DNA of 64,000 bases from positions 62,001 to 126,000 of the forward strand of contig CALRXU020000004.1 of assembly GCA_943372215.1 (NCBI GenBank). The letters run 5' to 3'. This DNA is from UBA6183 sp943372215. Its GTDB lineage: Bacteria; Bacteroidota; Bacteroidia; UKL13-3. The translations under genes and the position numbers were made by a program. Below the pieces are notes generated by a model. It was not told where the DNA came from. It did not search any database and saw only the letters and a list, made by a program, of their open reading frames with translations. Position 1 is the first letter of the stretch. The number at the start of each line of letters is the position of its first letter. Positions 43,049-51,141 of this stretch are shown piece after piece.

Positions 43049-43852
43049 TTAGTTTAAAGCTGAAGATTCAAAGGCATTCATGGTGGTTAAACCATTTTTC
43101 TGCAACAATTCTTTAGCCAGGTTTAAATAATTGATGGTGCCTTTACATTCAGCATCATAAGCAATAACAGGTTTACCAAAACTTGGAGCCTCACTTAAAC
43201 GGGTGTTACGTTGTATAATAGTATCAAACACCATTTGTTGGAAATGCATTTTAACTTCTTCCACCACTTGGTTGCTTAAACGTAAGCGCATGTCATACAT
43301 GGTTAACAACAAGCCTTCTATTTGTAGTTCGGGGTTTAAGCTGCTTTGCACAATTTTAATGGTGTTCAGCAATTTGCCCAATCCTTCTAGTGCAAAATAT
43401 TCGCATTGAACAGGAATAATTACGCTATCACTTGCAGTTAATGAGTTGGTGGTAATAATACCCAAAGACGGAGAGCAATCAACAATAATAAAATCATACT
43501 CCTTTTTAATGGGTTCTAATGCGTGGCGTAATACGCGTTCGCGGTTAGGTGTGTTAATAAGTTCAATTTCAGCACCTACTAGGTCAATATTAGAAGGCAA
43601 CAAGTCCAAATAATCAACTTCCGTTTTAACAATAGATTCCCTGGCTGAGTTATCGTTAATCAACACTTCATACAATCCCAATTGTACATTCTTAGGGTCA
43701 AATCCCAAATGTGAAGTGGTGTTTGCCTGAGGGTCGGCATCAACAACCAACACTTTATATTCCAATACAGCTAAACTTGCTGCCAAATTAACGGCAGTGG
43801 TGGTTTTGCCAACTCCACCTTTTTGGTTTACTACTGATATAATTTTTCCCAT
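43049..43852 (-). CDS. parA: Chromosome partitioning ATPase ParA (Soj)
   Basis: A 267-residue ParA/MinD-type ATPase: deviant Walker A KGGVGKTTT with the signature Lys, VVDADPQANTTSHLG, and Walker B-region IVDCSPSLGI. It works with ParB in origin segregation. It has no N-terminal DNA-binding domain, so it is the chromosomal type. It starts 29 bases after the metallo-hydrolase stop and may be co-transcribed with it. Confidence 0.96.
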   Translation of the reverse strand: MGKIISVVNQKGGVGKTTTAVNLAASLAVLEYKVLVVDADPQANTTSHLGFDPKNVQLGLYEVLINDNSARESIVKTEVDYLDLLPSNIDLVGAEIELINTPNRERVLRHALEPIKKEYDFIIVDCSPSLGIITTNSLTASDSVIIPVQCEYFALEGLGKLLNTIKIVQSSLNPELQIEGLLLTMYDMRLRLSNQVVEEVKMHFQQMVFDTIIQRNTRLSEAPSFGKPVIAYDAECKGTINYLNLAKELLQKNGLTTMNAFESSALN

Positions 43853-43881
43853 GTTTATATTTCCTTACTAAATCGTCTTTT

Positions 43882-44562
43882 CTAAATTGTTAATGCACTG
43901 CCTATGGCAGGTATGGTAAGTAACTTACCGTATTTGTTAAAATGTTCTATAGCAACAGTATGCGGCACCTTGATATAACCAAATGTGTCAAAATGCATGG
44001 CTATGATGCGTTCACACCCTATAAATGCAGCAGCTGTGCAAGCATCCTCATAACCCATAGTAAAGTTATCACCAATAGGCAAAAGTGCAGCGTCCAAGGT
44101 AAACTTATCAGCAAGCAATTTCATGTCTGTATGCAATGCGGTATCACCTGCATAGTATAAAACTTTACCAGCCCCTTCAACCACAAAACCAGCCGCTATA
44201 CCTGCATAACTTCCATCAGCCAATGAACTAGAATGTGCTGCAAAAACCATGTGAATAGTGATGTCATCAAACTGCCACTTTCCACCAATATTCATGGGGT
44301 GAGTATTGGTTATGCCATGCTTATTTAGCCAAACACAAATTTCCCAACTGCTAATTACTTTGGCATTGGTGTTTTTTGCAAGGTCCAGCAGGTCAGCTGT
44401 GTGGTCATCGTGCCCGTGTGAAACCAAAATATAGTCAGCTTGCAATTCATCAAAGTTGATTTTTGCAGCCAATTCATTGGGTCTGATAAACGGGTCGAAA
44501 ACCAGTTTTTTGCCAGAAACCTCCAGCAAAAAGCAAGAATGACCTAAATAAGTGAGTTGCAT
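43882..44562 (-). CDS. Metallo-beta-lactamase fold hydrolase, UPF0173 type
   Basis: A 226-residue MBL-fold protein: LGHSCFLLE, the metal site SHGHDDHTAD, AAHSS, YYAGDTALHTDM, and AMHFDTF. It matches the UPF0173 (YtkL-like) family, whose substrates are not known. It is the first gene of the minus-strand run leading into parA. Confidence 0.9.
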   Translation of the reverse strand: MQLTYLGHSCFLLEVSGKKLVFDPFIRPNELAAKINFDELQADYILVSHGHDDHTADLLDLAKNTNAKVISSWEICVWLNKHGITNTHPMNIGGKWQFDDITIHMVFAAHSSSLADGSYAGIAAGFVVEGAGKVLYYAGDTALHTDMKLLADKFTLDAALLPIGDNFTMGYEDACTAAAFIGCERIIAMHFDTFGYIKVPHTVAIEHFNKYGKLLTIPAIGSALTI

Positions 44563-44634
44563 GTAAATTTTATGTTAACCGTGTCTTCAAATAACGCACA
44601 TCCCCAAGGGAACATATATACAACCTTATTACAT

Positions 44635-44661
44635 ACTATCAACATGGGTGTTGATAGTTTT
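44635..44661 (+). terminator. Terminator-like hairpin in a divergent intergenic region
   Basis: A perfect 10-bp stem (ACTATCAACA/TGTTGATAGT) with a TGGG loop and four T. It sits between two divergent genes and above the promoter of the plus-strand gene, so no known transcript ends here. Confidence 0.5.
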
Positions 44662-44742
44662 AGCCTTTGTAGGTTAATGAGTTGTGTGTTTTTTATACCG
44701 TGGAACACCTTTCCAAAAAAAACAATTATCAACAATTAAGTA

Positions 44743-44750
44743 TAAATTCG
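44743..44750 (+). promoter_or_regulatory. -7 box of the second GT39-like gene
   Basis: TAAATTCG fits TAnnTTYG. It supports the ATG at 44778 over a longer reading frame that begins upstream of this box. Confidence 0.5.
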
Positions 44751-44777
44751 GAGCGGTTATCTCTTCAAAAAAATCCG

Positions 44778-46319
44778 ATGGTGAAATTTACGCCCCGTAG
44801 TATTCTTCTTTTTGCTGTACTTTTTAGCTTGTTAACCTATGGGTTTGTTTATGCCACCAAGCGTATGCCAACAGGTGATGAAACCATTGCCTATTTGTGT
44901 GCTACAGGAAACCAAGGCGCTTATGAAGCGGTAAATAAACACGGTGGGGTATATGGTAAAATAACCAATGCACAAGAGTGGAAGTTGTTTTTTGAGCCAA
45001 AAGACAGGGCTTGGTCAACTATTGCAACTGATCTTACCCAAACTGACTTACACCCCCCACTTTATTTTTGGTTATTAAATGGTGTATTAAAGGGGGGTAA
45101 TCCCCTGTTTTTGGGCGGGTTATTGTTGAATTTACTCTTACACCTGCTATCTATTTACACCATGTACCATTTGAGCAAAACAATAGGACTTTCTCAGCAT
45201 ACAGCCGCTATGGTGGTATTGTTTTGGTGTTTAAGTCCTGCCATAATCAGCATTGGCTTTGTGGCTCGTCAATACCAATTGCTTTGCACAATCAATATCG
45301 TTGCGGCATTGGCGTTTATAAAGTTTACAAACAATAAACAACCTCTATGGTTGGTGTTGTTTTTAATAAGCATCGCAGCTGGCTCACTCACCCATTATTT
45401 GTACCTTTATTTTATGTTGGCCTACGTGGGGTATGCAATATTAGTTCAAAGGGATAGCAAGCTAACAGGGGTTACGATAGGCGCAGTACTGCTGGCCGTA
45501 TTGTGTTTATATGTGTTACATCCGGGAGTGATATCACAATTTGCCTTACAGCAAGACAGGGCACAAGTTTTTAATGGCTCTGCTATTCCTATGCGTGTAG
45601 GTAAGGTGCTGATTAGTTTTATACAGATAGCGTTGCCAGTACTTTTGCTAAAACCTTTGCTGCTAAAATTGCCCGTTTGGTTGGTTACATCAGGGGTGGT
45701 CATTATAATTATTCTATTGTTTTTGGCCATTAAAAATAAGCAACTAGCAGCGTTTTGGGTTGTGAAAACAGTTGTTGGTAAGCATAAGTTAATCAGCTGG
45801 TTGTTGTTGTTTAGCCTATTGCTGGTTATTGTACCATACCTGTTGTTTTTTACGCCATTACATGCCATGGGCGGGCAATATTTGGTGCTGGTTTACCCGT
45901 TTTTATTGTTAATACTTATTCCTTGGTTAAGTGCAAATGCGGCTATGAATAAATTGGCAATAGTTGTTTTTTTTATAGGTGTTTTTACGCAGCTTATTTG
46001 GTTTAATCTGCAACAACAAAGTTATCGCAACCTGTTTCAAGAGCTTGAGCAAGCAGATGTAATTTGTGTAAACTCCACCGATAGAAGAGGTTTTTTAAGA
46101 TTAGTACCTTACCTGAAAAAGCAATTGGTGTTGATGGATGAGCAGGCTAAACCTTGTGAATTACCTTATAAGCATGTGTTGTTTATTGCCGATGAGGCAA
46201 CCCAATCAATGGCTAAGGAATATTTGCATACAGCCAATGTGTATGATTTAAATGATGGGGTTGTTTTTTATACGCAAGTGATTAACGAAGCTTTCTGCGA
46301 GCAACTTCACGGGAAATAA
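44778..46319 (+). CDS. Multi-pass glycosyltransferase, GT39-like
   Basis: A 513-residue GT-C protein with about 11 membrane helices. The catalytic Asp-Glu is in MPTGDETIAYLC, and DLHPPLYFWLLNG is the conserved loop after it; both are common to polyprenol-phosphate-sugar transferases of the ArnT/PMT type. The C-terminal about 100 residues are soluble. It is only distantly like the gene at 33,980. The last 38 bases overlap the convergent proline dehydrogenase. Acceptor unknown. Confidence 0.82.
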   Translation: MVKFTPRSILLFAVLFSLLTYGFVYATKRMPTGDETIAYLCATGNQGAYEAVNKHGGVYGKITNAQEWKLFFEPKDRAWSTIATDLTQTDLHPPLYFWLLNGVLKGGNPLFLGGLLLNLLLHLLSIYTMYHLSKTIGLSQHTAAMVVLFWCLSPAIISIGFVARQYQLLCTINIVAALAFIKFTNNKQPLWLVLFLISIAAGSLTHYLYLYFMLAYVGYAILVQRDSKLTGVTIGAVLLAVLCLYVLHPGVISQFALQQDRAQVFNGSAIPMRVGKVLISFIQIALPVLLLKPLLLKLPVWLVTSGVVIIIILLFLAIKNKQLAAFWVVKTVVGKHKLISWLLLFSLLLVIVPYLLFFTPLHAMGGQYLVLVYPFLLLILIPWLSANAAMNKLAIVVFFIGVFTQLIWFNLQQQSYRNLFQELEQADVICVNSTDRRGFLRLVPYLKKQLVLMDEQAKPCELPYKHVLFIADEATQSMAKEYLHTANVYDLNDGVVFYTQVINEAFCEQLHGK

Positions 46320-47478
46320 GTGTCAGCTCTCGTCCTGCCTGGCCTTTTACCGATGTGTTTTCAGCCGCTCTTCTAAACAAATAAGGCATCACCGCTTTAA
46401 CTGGGCCATAAGGCAAGTACTTAGCCACATTATATCCTGCGCTCGAAAGATTAAAGCTAATATGATCGCTCATGCCAAACAATTGCGAAAAATAAATGCG
46501 GGGGTCGTTGTTTGGAATGTTGTTTTCATCCATCAACTTAGCCAGTAACAAGCTGCTGGCTTCATTGTGCGAGCCTGCGCAAATACTCATGCGGTTCAAG
46601 TGTTGGATGCAAAAATGAAGGGCCTCGTTGTAGTCGGCATCACTGGCAGCCTTATCAGGTTGTATTGGGCTGGGATATCCCATTTCAGCCGCGCGTTTAC
46701 GCTCTTTTTCCATATAAGCTCCACGCACCAATTTTACACCTAAAAAGTACTGGTGTTCTTCAGCATGTTTCAGGCTGGCTTTTAAATAGGCCAATCTGTC
46801 GTGTCTGTAAAATTGAATGGTATTATAAACAATGGCCGTTTTTCCATTAAACTCTTTCATCATGTCTTCCGCAATCCGGTCAATGGTTTCTTGTATCCAA
46901 CTTTCCTCTGCATCAATAAAAATGCGCACGTGATTGTCGTATGCACTTTTGCAAATCGTATAAATACGGTTTTTTACTTTGCCATACTCACTTTCTTCCT
47001 CCGCAGTAAGGGGTTCGTTGTTATTTACCTTAGCCAAAAGCGCAAACCTGCCCACGCCAGTTACTTTAAATACACAAAATGGAATTTGAGGATTATTGGT
47101 GGCTTTTTTAATGGTTTGTAAGGTTTCCTGCGTAGTGGCATCAAAACTTTCTTCTTTTTCTTCACCCTCCACACTATAATCTAAAATAGTACCAACCCCA
47201 AAACGGTATAAATCAGCCATAGTAGCATTACAATCATCCATGCTCTCCCCACCACAAAACTGTTTAAAAACTGTTTTTTTTACAATTCCTTTAATCGGCA
47301 GGCCTATGTTAAACGCCAAATTAACAAGTGGGGTGCCAGCTTTAACCAGCCAATTGTAGCCAATTATTTTATACAAGAAGTAAGATTGTTGCAATGCACG
47401 ATTGCTTTTTGCCTTAAAAGCAATTTCTGTATTTTCAAAGCTTAGCACCAATTGTTGATTTATTAAGGTAATTTGCAC
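46282..47478 (-). CDS. Proline dehydrogenase
   Basis: A 398-residue FAD-dependent proline dehydrogenase (the PutA PRODH barrel), oxidising proline to pyrroline-5-carboxylate at the membrane. Key blocks are FCVFKVTGVGRFALL, IFIDAEESWIQ, IVYNTIQFYRHDRL, KLVRGAYMEKERKRA, and YLPYGPVKAVMPYLFRRAAENTS (split here as YLPYGPV and PYLFRRAAEN). It stands apart from a P5C dehydrogenase. The start is GTG. It overlaps the GT39-like gene by 38 bp. Confidence 0.93.
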   Translation of the reverse strand: MQITLINQQLVLSFENTEIAFKAKSNRALQQSYFLYKIIGYNWLVKAGTPLVNLAFNIGLPIKGIVKKTVFKQFCGGESMDDCNATMADLYRFGVGTILDYSVEGEEKEESFDATTQETLQTIKKATNNPQIPFCVFKVTGVGRFALLAKVNNNEPLTAEEESEYGKVKNRIYTICKSAYDNHVRIFIDAEESWIQETIDRIAEDMMKEFNGKTAIVYNTIQFYRHDRLAYLKASLKHAEEHQYFLGVKLVRGAYMEKERKRAAEMGYPSPIQPDKAASDADYNEALHFCIQHLNRMSICAGSHNEASSLLLAKLMDENNIPNNDPRIYFSQLFGMSDHISFNLSSAGYNVAKYLPYGPVKAVMPYLFRRAAENTSVKGQAGRELTLISREVARRKLR

Positions 47479-47533
47479 AGGTTTTTGTGAACTAATTATT
47501 AATTTAATCTAAAATAACTCATTTTTGATGGCG

Positions 47534-47565
47534 CAAAAATAGGGTTAAGTACCTAATATTGTCAA
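47534..47565 (-). promoter_or_regulatory. Promoter of the proline dehydrogenase gene
   Basis: On the minus strand TTG (47563-47565), a 21-bp spacer, then TATTTTTG (47534-47541), a full consensus match. The predicted leader is about 50 bases. Confidence 0.75.
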
Positions 47566-47586
47566 CATCACAAAAAATTAACTTGT

Positions 47587-48648
47587 TTGAAAGAATACAA
47601 CCTTAAAAATTATAATATATATCTTGGTAATGAGGTGTTTGATGGGCTTCTTGAATACCTGATAGAGGCATCTTACACCCAGGTTTTTGTTTTGGTTGAT
47701 GAACAAACAGAGAAATTTTGTTTACCGGTTTTACAAAAAACGCTTTTCGACACCAAAATAATTAAGATAAAAAGCGGGGAAATCAACAAATCATTTGAAA
47801 CACTGCAATTTATTTGGAATGAACTTTTTAGCAACCAGGCTGATAAAAGCAGTGTGGTTATTAATTTGGGTGGAGGTGTTATTGGCGACATCGGGGGATT
47901 TGCCGCTTCTACTTACAAAAGAGGCATAGACTATATTAACATTCCAACTACATTGTTGGCTATGGTAGATAGCAGTATTGGAGGAAAACTAGGCATTGAT
48001 TATCATGGTATTAAAAACTCCATCGGTATTATTAAAGATCCCGTAGCCGTGTATATTAATCCTGTTTTTTTAAACACACTCGATGCGCGTGAACTTAGGA
48101 ATGGGTTTGCTGAAATGATTAAACATGGATTGGTTGCCGATGAAGAGTATTGGGAAAAAATCCTTAAACTGGAGTCTATTGATGCACTGAGGCTAGCCTC
48201 TTTAATTGCCGGTTCTGTAAAAGTAAAAGTACAAGTGGTAAAAAAGGACCCACTTGAAGAAGACTTAAGAAAAATATTAAATTTCGGCCACACCATCGGC
48301 CATGCCATTGAAGCTTATTCGCTAATAAACGATAAAAAGCCCTTAAAACATGGTGAAGCAGTAGCCATTGGTATTGTTTGTGAGTGTTTTTTAGCCAAAG
48401 AGTATCTTGGTTTGGGGGGGAAAGAGTTGCGTATCATCAGCGATTTTATGCTGATGCATTATCCCAAGTACTCGCTCAAGAATATTTTATCACCAGAGCT
48501 CATTAAGTTTATGCGGCATGATAAAAAAAACAGCACCAGTGAGCAGATTAATTTTACCTCGTTAAAACGAATAGGAAAAGCGGTTACCAACCGGGTTTTT
48601 TCTGACCAACAAATATCTTTGGCACTGAATTATTATGATGCGTTATGA
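47587..48648 (+). CDS. aroB: 3-dehydroquinate synthase
   Basis: A 353-residue AroB that closes DAHP to 3-dehydroquinate with NAD and a divalent metal. VVINLGGGVIGDIGGFAAST binds NAD, IPTTLLAMVDSSIGGKLGIDY is the core, and metal ligands are in GFAEMIKHGL, FGHTIGHAIEA and KHGEAVAIG. The start is TTG, giving the normal N-terminus. It is the first gene of the aroB-aroA-aroC operon; aroA overlaps it by four bases. Confidence 0.95.
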   Translation: MKEYNLKNYNIYLGNEVFDGLLEYLIEASYTQVFVLVDEQTEKFCLPVLQKTLFDTKIIKIKSGEINKSFETLQFIWNELFSNQADKSSVVINLGGGVIGDIGGFAASTYKRGIDYINIPTTLLAMVDSSIGGKLGIDYHGIKNSIGIIKDPVAVYINPVFLNTLDARELRNGFAEMIKHGLVADEEYWEKILKLESIDALRLASLIAGSVKVKVQVVKKDPLEEDLRKILNFGHTIGHAIEAYSLINDKKPLKHGEAVAIGIVCECFLAKEYLGLGGKELRIISDFMLMHYPKYSLKNILSPELIKFMRHDKKNSTSEQINFTSLKRIGKAVTNRVFSDQQISLALNYYDAL

Positions 48649-49889
48649 GTAACCTCATTGTTAGACATCAAACAAAAAAAATAAGCGGAGCCATTACTTT
48701 ACCCACCTCTAAAAGCATTAGTAACCGATTGTTGGTGCTGCAAAAGTTAACGGGCTTCCCAACTGAAATTACACAACTTTCTACTTCAGAAGATACACGG
48801 TTGATGCAACAGGCTATGCAGCAAATCAAGGGCACTGTTAATGTGAACCATGCAGGTACTTGCTTACGTTTTCTAACAGCTTACTACGCCTGTTTACCTG
48901 AAGCAGATGTGATTTTACATGGATCTGAGCGCTTGCACCAAAGACCCATTGGCCCGCTGGTAAATGCCTTAACATCATTAGGGGCTGATATTGATTACAT
49001 AGATCAAGTTGGATTTGCCCCGTTACGCATTAAAGGCAAACACATGCATGGAGGTGTTGTTCAATTAGACGCTTCCATTAGCAGTCAGTTTGTTTCGGCA
49101 CTGATGTTAATTGCCCCTGTTTTTAAAAATGGGTTGGTCATTACTCAACAAGGTAAAATGGTTTCTAAACCATATGTTCAAATGACAGCCAAACTCCTGA
49201 ATCAAATAGGTATAGCATGCACGGTTAAACATGATGTGGTAATTAAACCTTTTCATCAAGCAGGCACAGCTGCAAAAACAATGAAAGTAGAAATGGATTG
49301 GAGTGCGGCAAGCTTTTGGTATGTGATGGCTGGGCTCAGTCAGGAATGCAACCTATTGCTAAACCAGCTATCAACCGAAACCACACAAGGAGATTCAGTG
49401 ATTGCCAACTATATGGAACGTTTTGGGGTAATGACGGAAGCGGTTGAGCAAGGCATTCACTTACAAAAAAGTAAACCGTTGCTCAACCAAGCGTATTATG
49501 ATATGCTTGATTATCCCGATTTGGTGCCACCATTAGCGGTATTGATGTGCGCGTTAAATTGTGCTTGCACATTTACCAATGTTGCCCACTTACAGGCCAA
49601 AGAAAGCCATCGTTTAACGGCATTGTGTACCGAGTTAACCAAATGCGGATTTGATGTTTCCCATACGGAAAATGACCTTGTTATTAAACAAGTGAATCAA
49701 GCGATGGTTAAAGCCCCTGATTTTTTCGATACCTATAACGACCACAGAATGGCCATGAGTTTTTCTTTATTGGCTTTAAAGTTTAATCAGGTTAACATTA
49801 AAAATATGGAGGTAGTGGAAAAGTCATACCCCAACTTTTGGCAAGATTTAAAACAAGTTGGTTTTGAATTAGAAACAACAGCAGAATAA
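48645..49889 (+). CDS. aroA: 3-phosphoshikimate 1-carboxyvinyltransferase (EPSP synthase)
   Basis: A 414-residue EPSP synthase that joins phosphoenolpyruvate to shikimate-3-phosphate. LPTSKSISNRLLVL, VNHAGTCLRFLTAYYA, ERLHQRPIGPLVNAL, LDASISSQFVSALML, and YNDHRMAMSFSLLAL are present. The NHAGTCLRF segment replaces the usual NAGTAMR, so the TAxR motif reads TCLR, a pattern associated with class II-like or divergent enzymes; the effect on inhibitor sensitivity is untested. The ATG overlaps the aroB stop (ATGA). Confidence 0.94.
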   Translation: MSNLIVRHQTKKISGAITLPTSKSISNRLLVLQKLTGFPTEITQLSTSEDTRLMQQAMQQIKGTVNVNHAGTCLRFLTAYYACLPEADVILHGSERLHQRPIGPLVNALTSLGADIDYIDQVGFAPLRIKGKHMHGGVVQLDASISSQFVSALMLIAPVFKNGLVITQQGKMVSKPYVQMTAKLLNQIGIACTVKHDVVIKPFHQAGTAAKTMKVEMDWSAASFWYVMAGLSQECNLLLNQLSTETTQGDSVIANYMERFGVMTEAVEQGIHLQKSKPLLNQAYYDMLDYPDLVPPLAVLMCALNCACTFTNVAHLQAKESHRLTALCTELTKCGFDVSHTENDLVIKQVNQAMVKAPDFFDTYNDHRMAMSFSLLALKFNQVNIKNMEVVEKSYPNFWQDLKQVGFELETTAE

Positions 49890-49944
49890 AGTTAATCCAT
49901 ATATTTGAATTTTAAACAGGTACGTTATACCAACTACATCAATT

Positions 49945-51027
49945 ATGGCAGGTAACAGTTACGGACAATTATTTTCAATAACCACTTTTGGAGAAAGCCA
50001 CGGTGAAGCGCTGGGTGTTGTAATGGACGGTTGCCCAAGTAACCTTGAAATGGATGTTGAATTTATTCAACTGGAATTAAATCGCAGAAAACCAGGCCAA
50101 AGTTCTATTACCACATCACGCAAAGAGGACGAAAGTTTTGAAATACTATCAGGAGTGTTTAATGGAAAAACAACCGGGGCCCCAATCTGCATGCTGGTTC
50201 GCAATACAAACCAACGCAGTGCAGATTACGATGCCCTTAAAAACGTGTTTAGACCTTCACATGCCGATTACACTTATGAGGCCAAATATGGAATCCGAGA
50301 TCATCGTGGAGGAGGCCGTTCTTCAGCGCGAGAAACAGTAGCCAGGGTACTGGCAGGTGCAGTTGCCAAATTGTACCTCAAACAATTGGATATATCTATT
50401 CAAGCTTACGTGCAGCAGGTTGGGCATGTTGCATTGGAACTGTCGCATACGCAACTTGATTTAACTAAAACGGAAGCCAGTATTGTAAGATGCCCCGATG
50501 ATGAAACAGCAAGCCGCATGATAACTTTAATTGAACAAGTAGGGCTTGAAGGTGATAGTATTGGTGGTGCAATTGTATGCACTGTAAATGGTGTTGAAGC
50601 CGGATTGGGCGAACCTGTTTTTGATAAGCTGCATGCTGAACTTGGAAAAGCTATGCTTAGTATAAATGCTTGCAAGGGTTTTGAAATAGGCAGTGGGTTT
50701 GGTGCCATAGCCATGTTGGGCAGCGAGCATAATGATGCCTTTGTTAAACATGGAACAAAAATCCTTACAAGCAGCAACCACAGTGGAGGTATACAAGGAG
50801 GCATAAGCAATGGTGCGCCAATTTATTTTAGGTGTGCTTTTAAACCTGTAGCTACCATTCGTAAGCAGCAACAAACGGTTGATGTGAATCAACAAGATGT
50901 GTTGCTCCAAGCCAGTGGTAGACACGATCCTTGTGTGGTGCCAAGAGCTGTACCCATTGTAGAGGCAATGGCTGCAATAGTGGTGATGGATTTTGTATTG
51001 CGCAACCGTGCATATCAAAGTAAATAA
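49945..51027 (+). CDS. aroC: Chorismate synthase
   Basis: A 360-residue AroC that makes chorismate from EPSP with reduced FMN. FGESHGEALGVVMDG, RRKPGQSSITTSRKE, RPSHADYTYEAKYGIRDHRGGGRSSARET and the C-terminal RHDPCVVPRAVPIVEAM are signature segments. It is 55 bases after aroA and the last gene of the operon. Only a weak hairpin follows. Confidence 0.97.
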   Translation: MAGNSYGQLFSITTFGESHGEALGVVMDGCPSNLEMDVEFIQLELNRRKPGQSSITTSRKEDESFEILSGVFNGKTTGAPICMLVRNTNQRSADYDALKNVFRPSHADYTYEAKYGIRDHRGGGRSSARETVARVLAGAVAKLYLKQLDISIQAYVQQVGHVALELSHTQLDLTKTEASIVRCPDDETASRMITLIEQVGLEGDSIGGAIVCTVNGVEAGLGEPVFDKLHAELGKAMLSINACKGFEIGSGFGAIAMLGSEHNDAFVKHGTKILTSSNHSGGIQGGISNGAPIYFRCAFKPVATIRKQQQTVDVNQQDVLLQASGRHDPCVVPRAVPIVEAMAAIVVMDFVLRNRAYQSK

Positions 51028-51141
51028 ATGGTAAAATGAGACAAGTTGATTTGTAATCAATTGGTCAATAGTCTCTTTGTTTCAATTATTTTAAAATATT
51101 AATTTATCTTGCGTTTTTATTATTCTGAAATAATTACACCA

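Noticed and set aside
44682..44777. Longer N-terminus for the second GT39-like protein
   Set aside because: The extension is polar, starts with TTG, and would begin above the only good -7 box.
51038..51075. Nested hairpin after aroC (TTGATT/AATCAA within GAGAC/GTCTC)
   Set aside because: Short interrupted stems and no solid T run; it could be a weak terminator but I would not call it.
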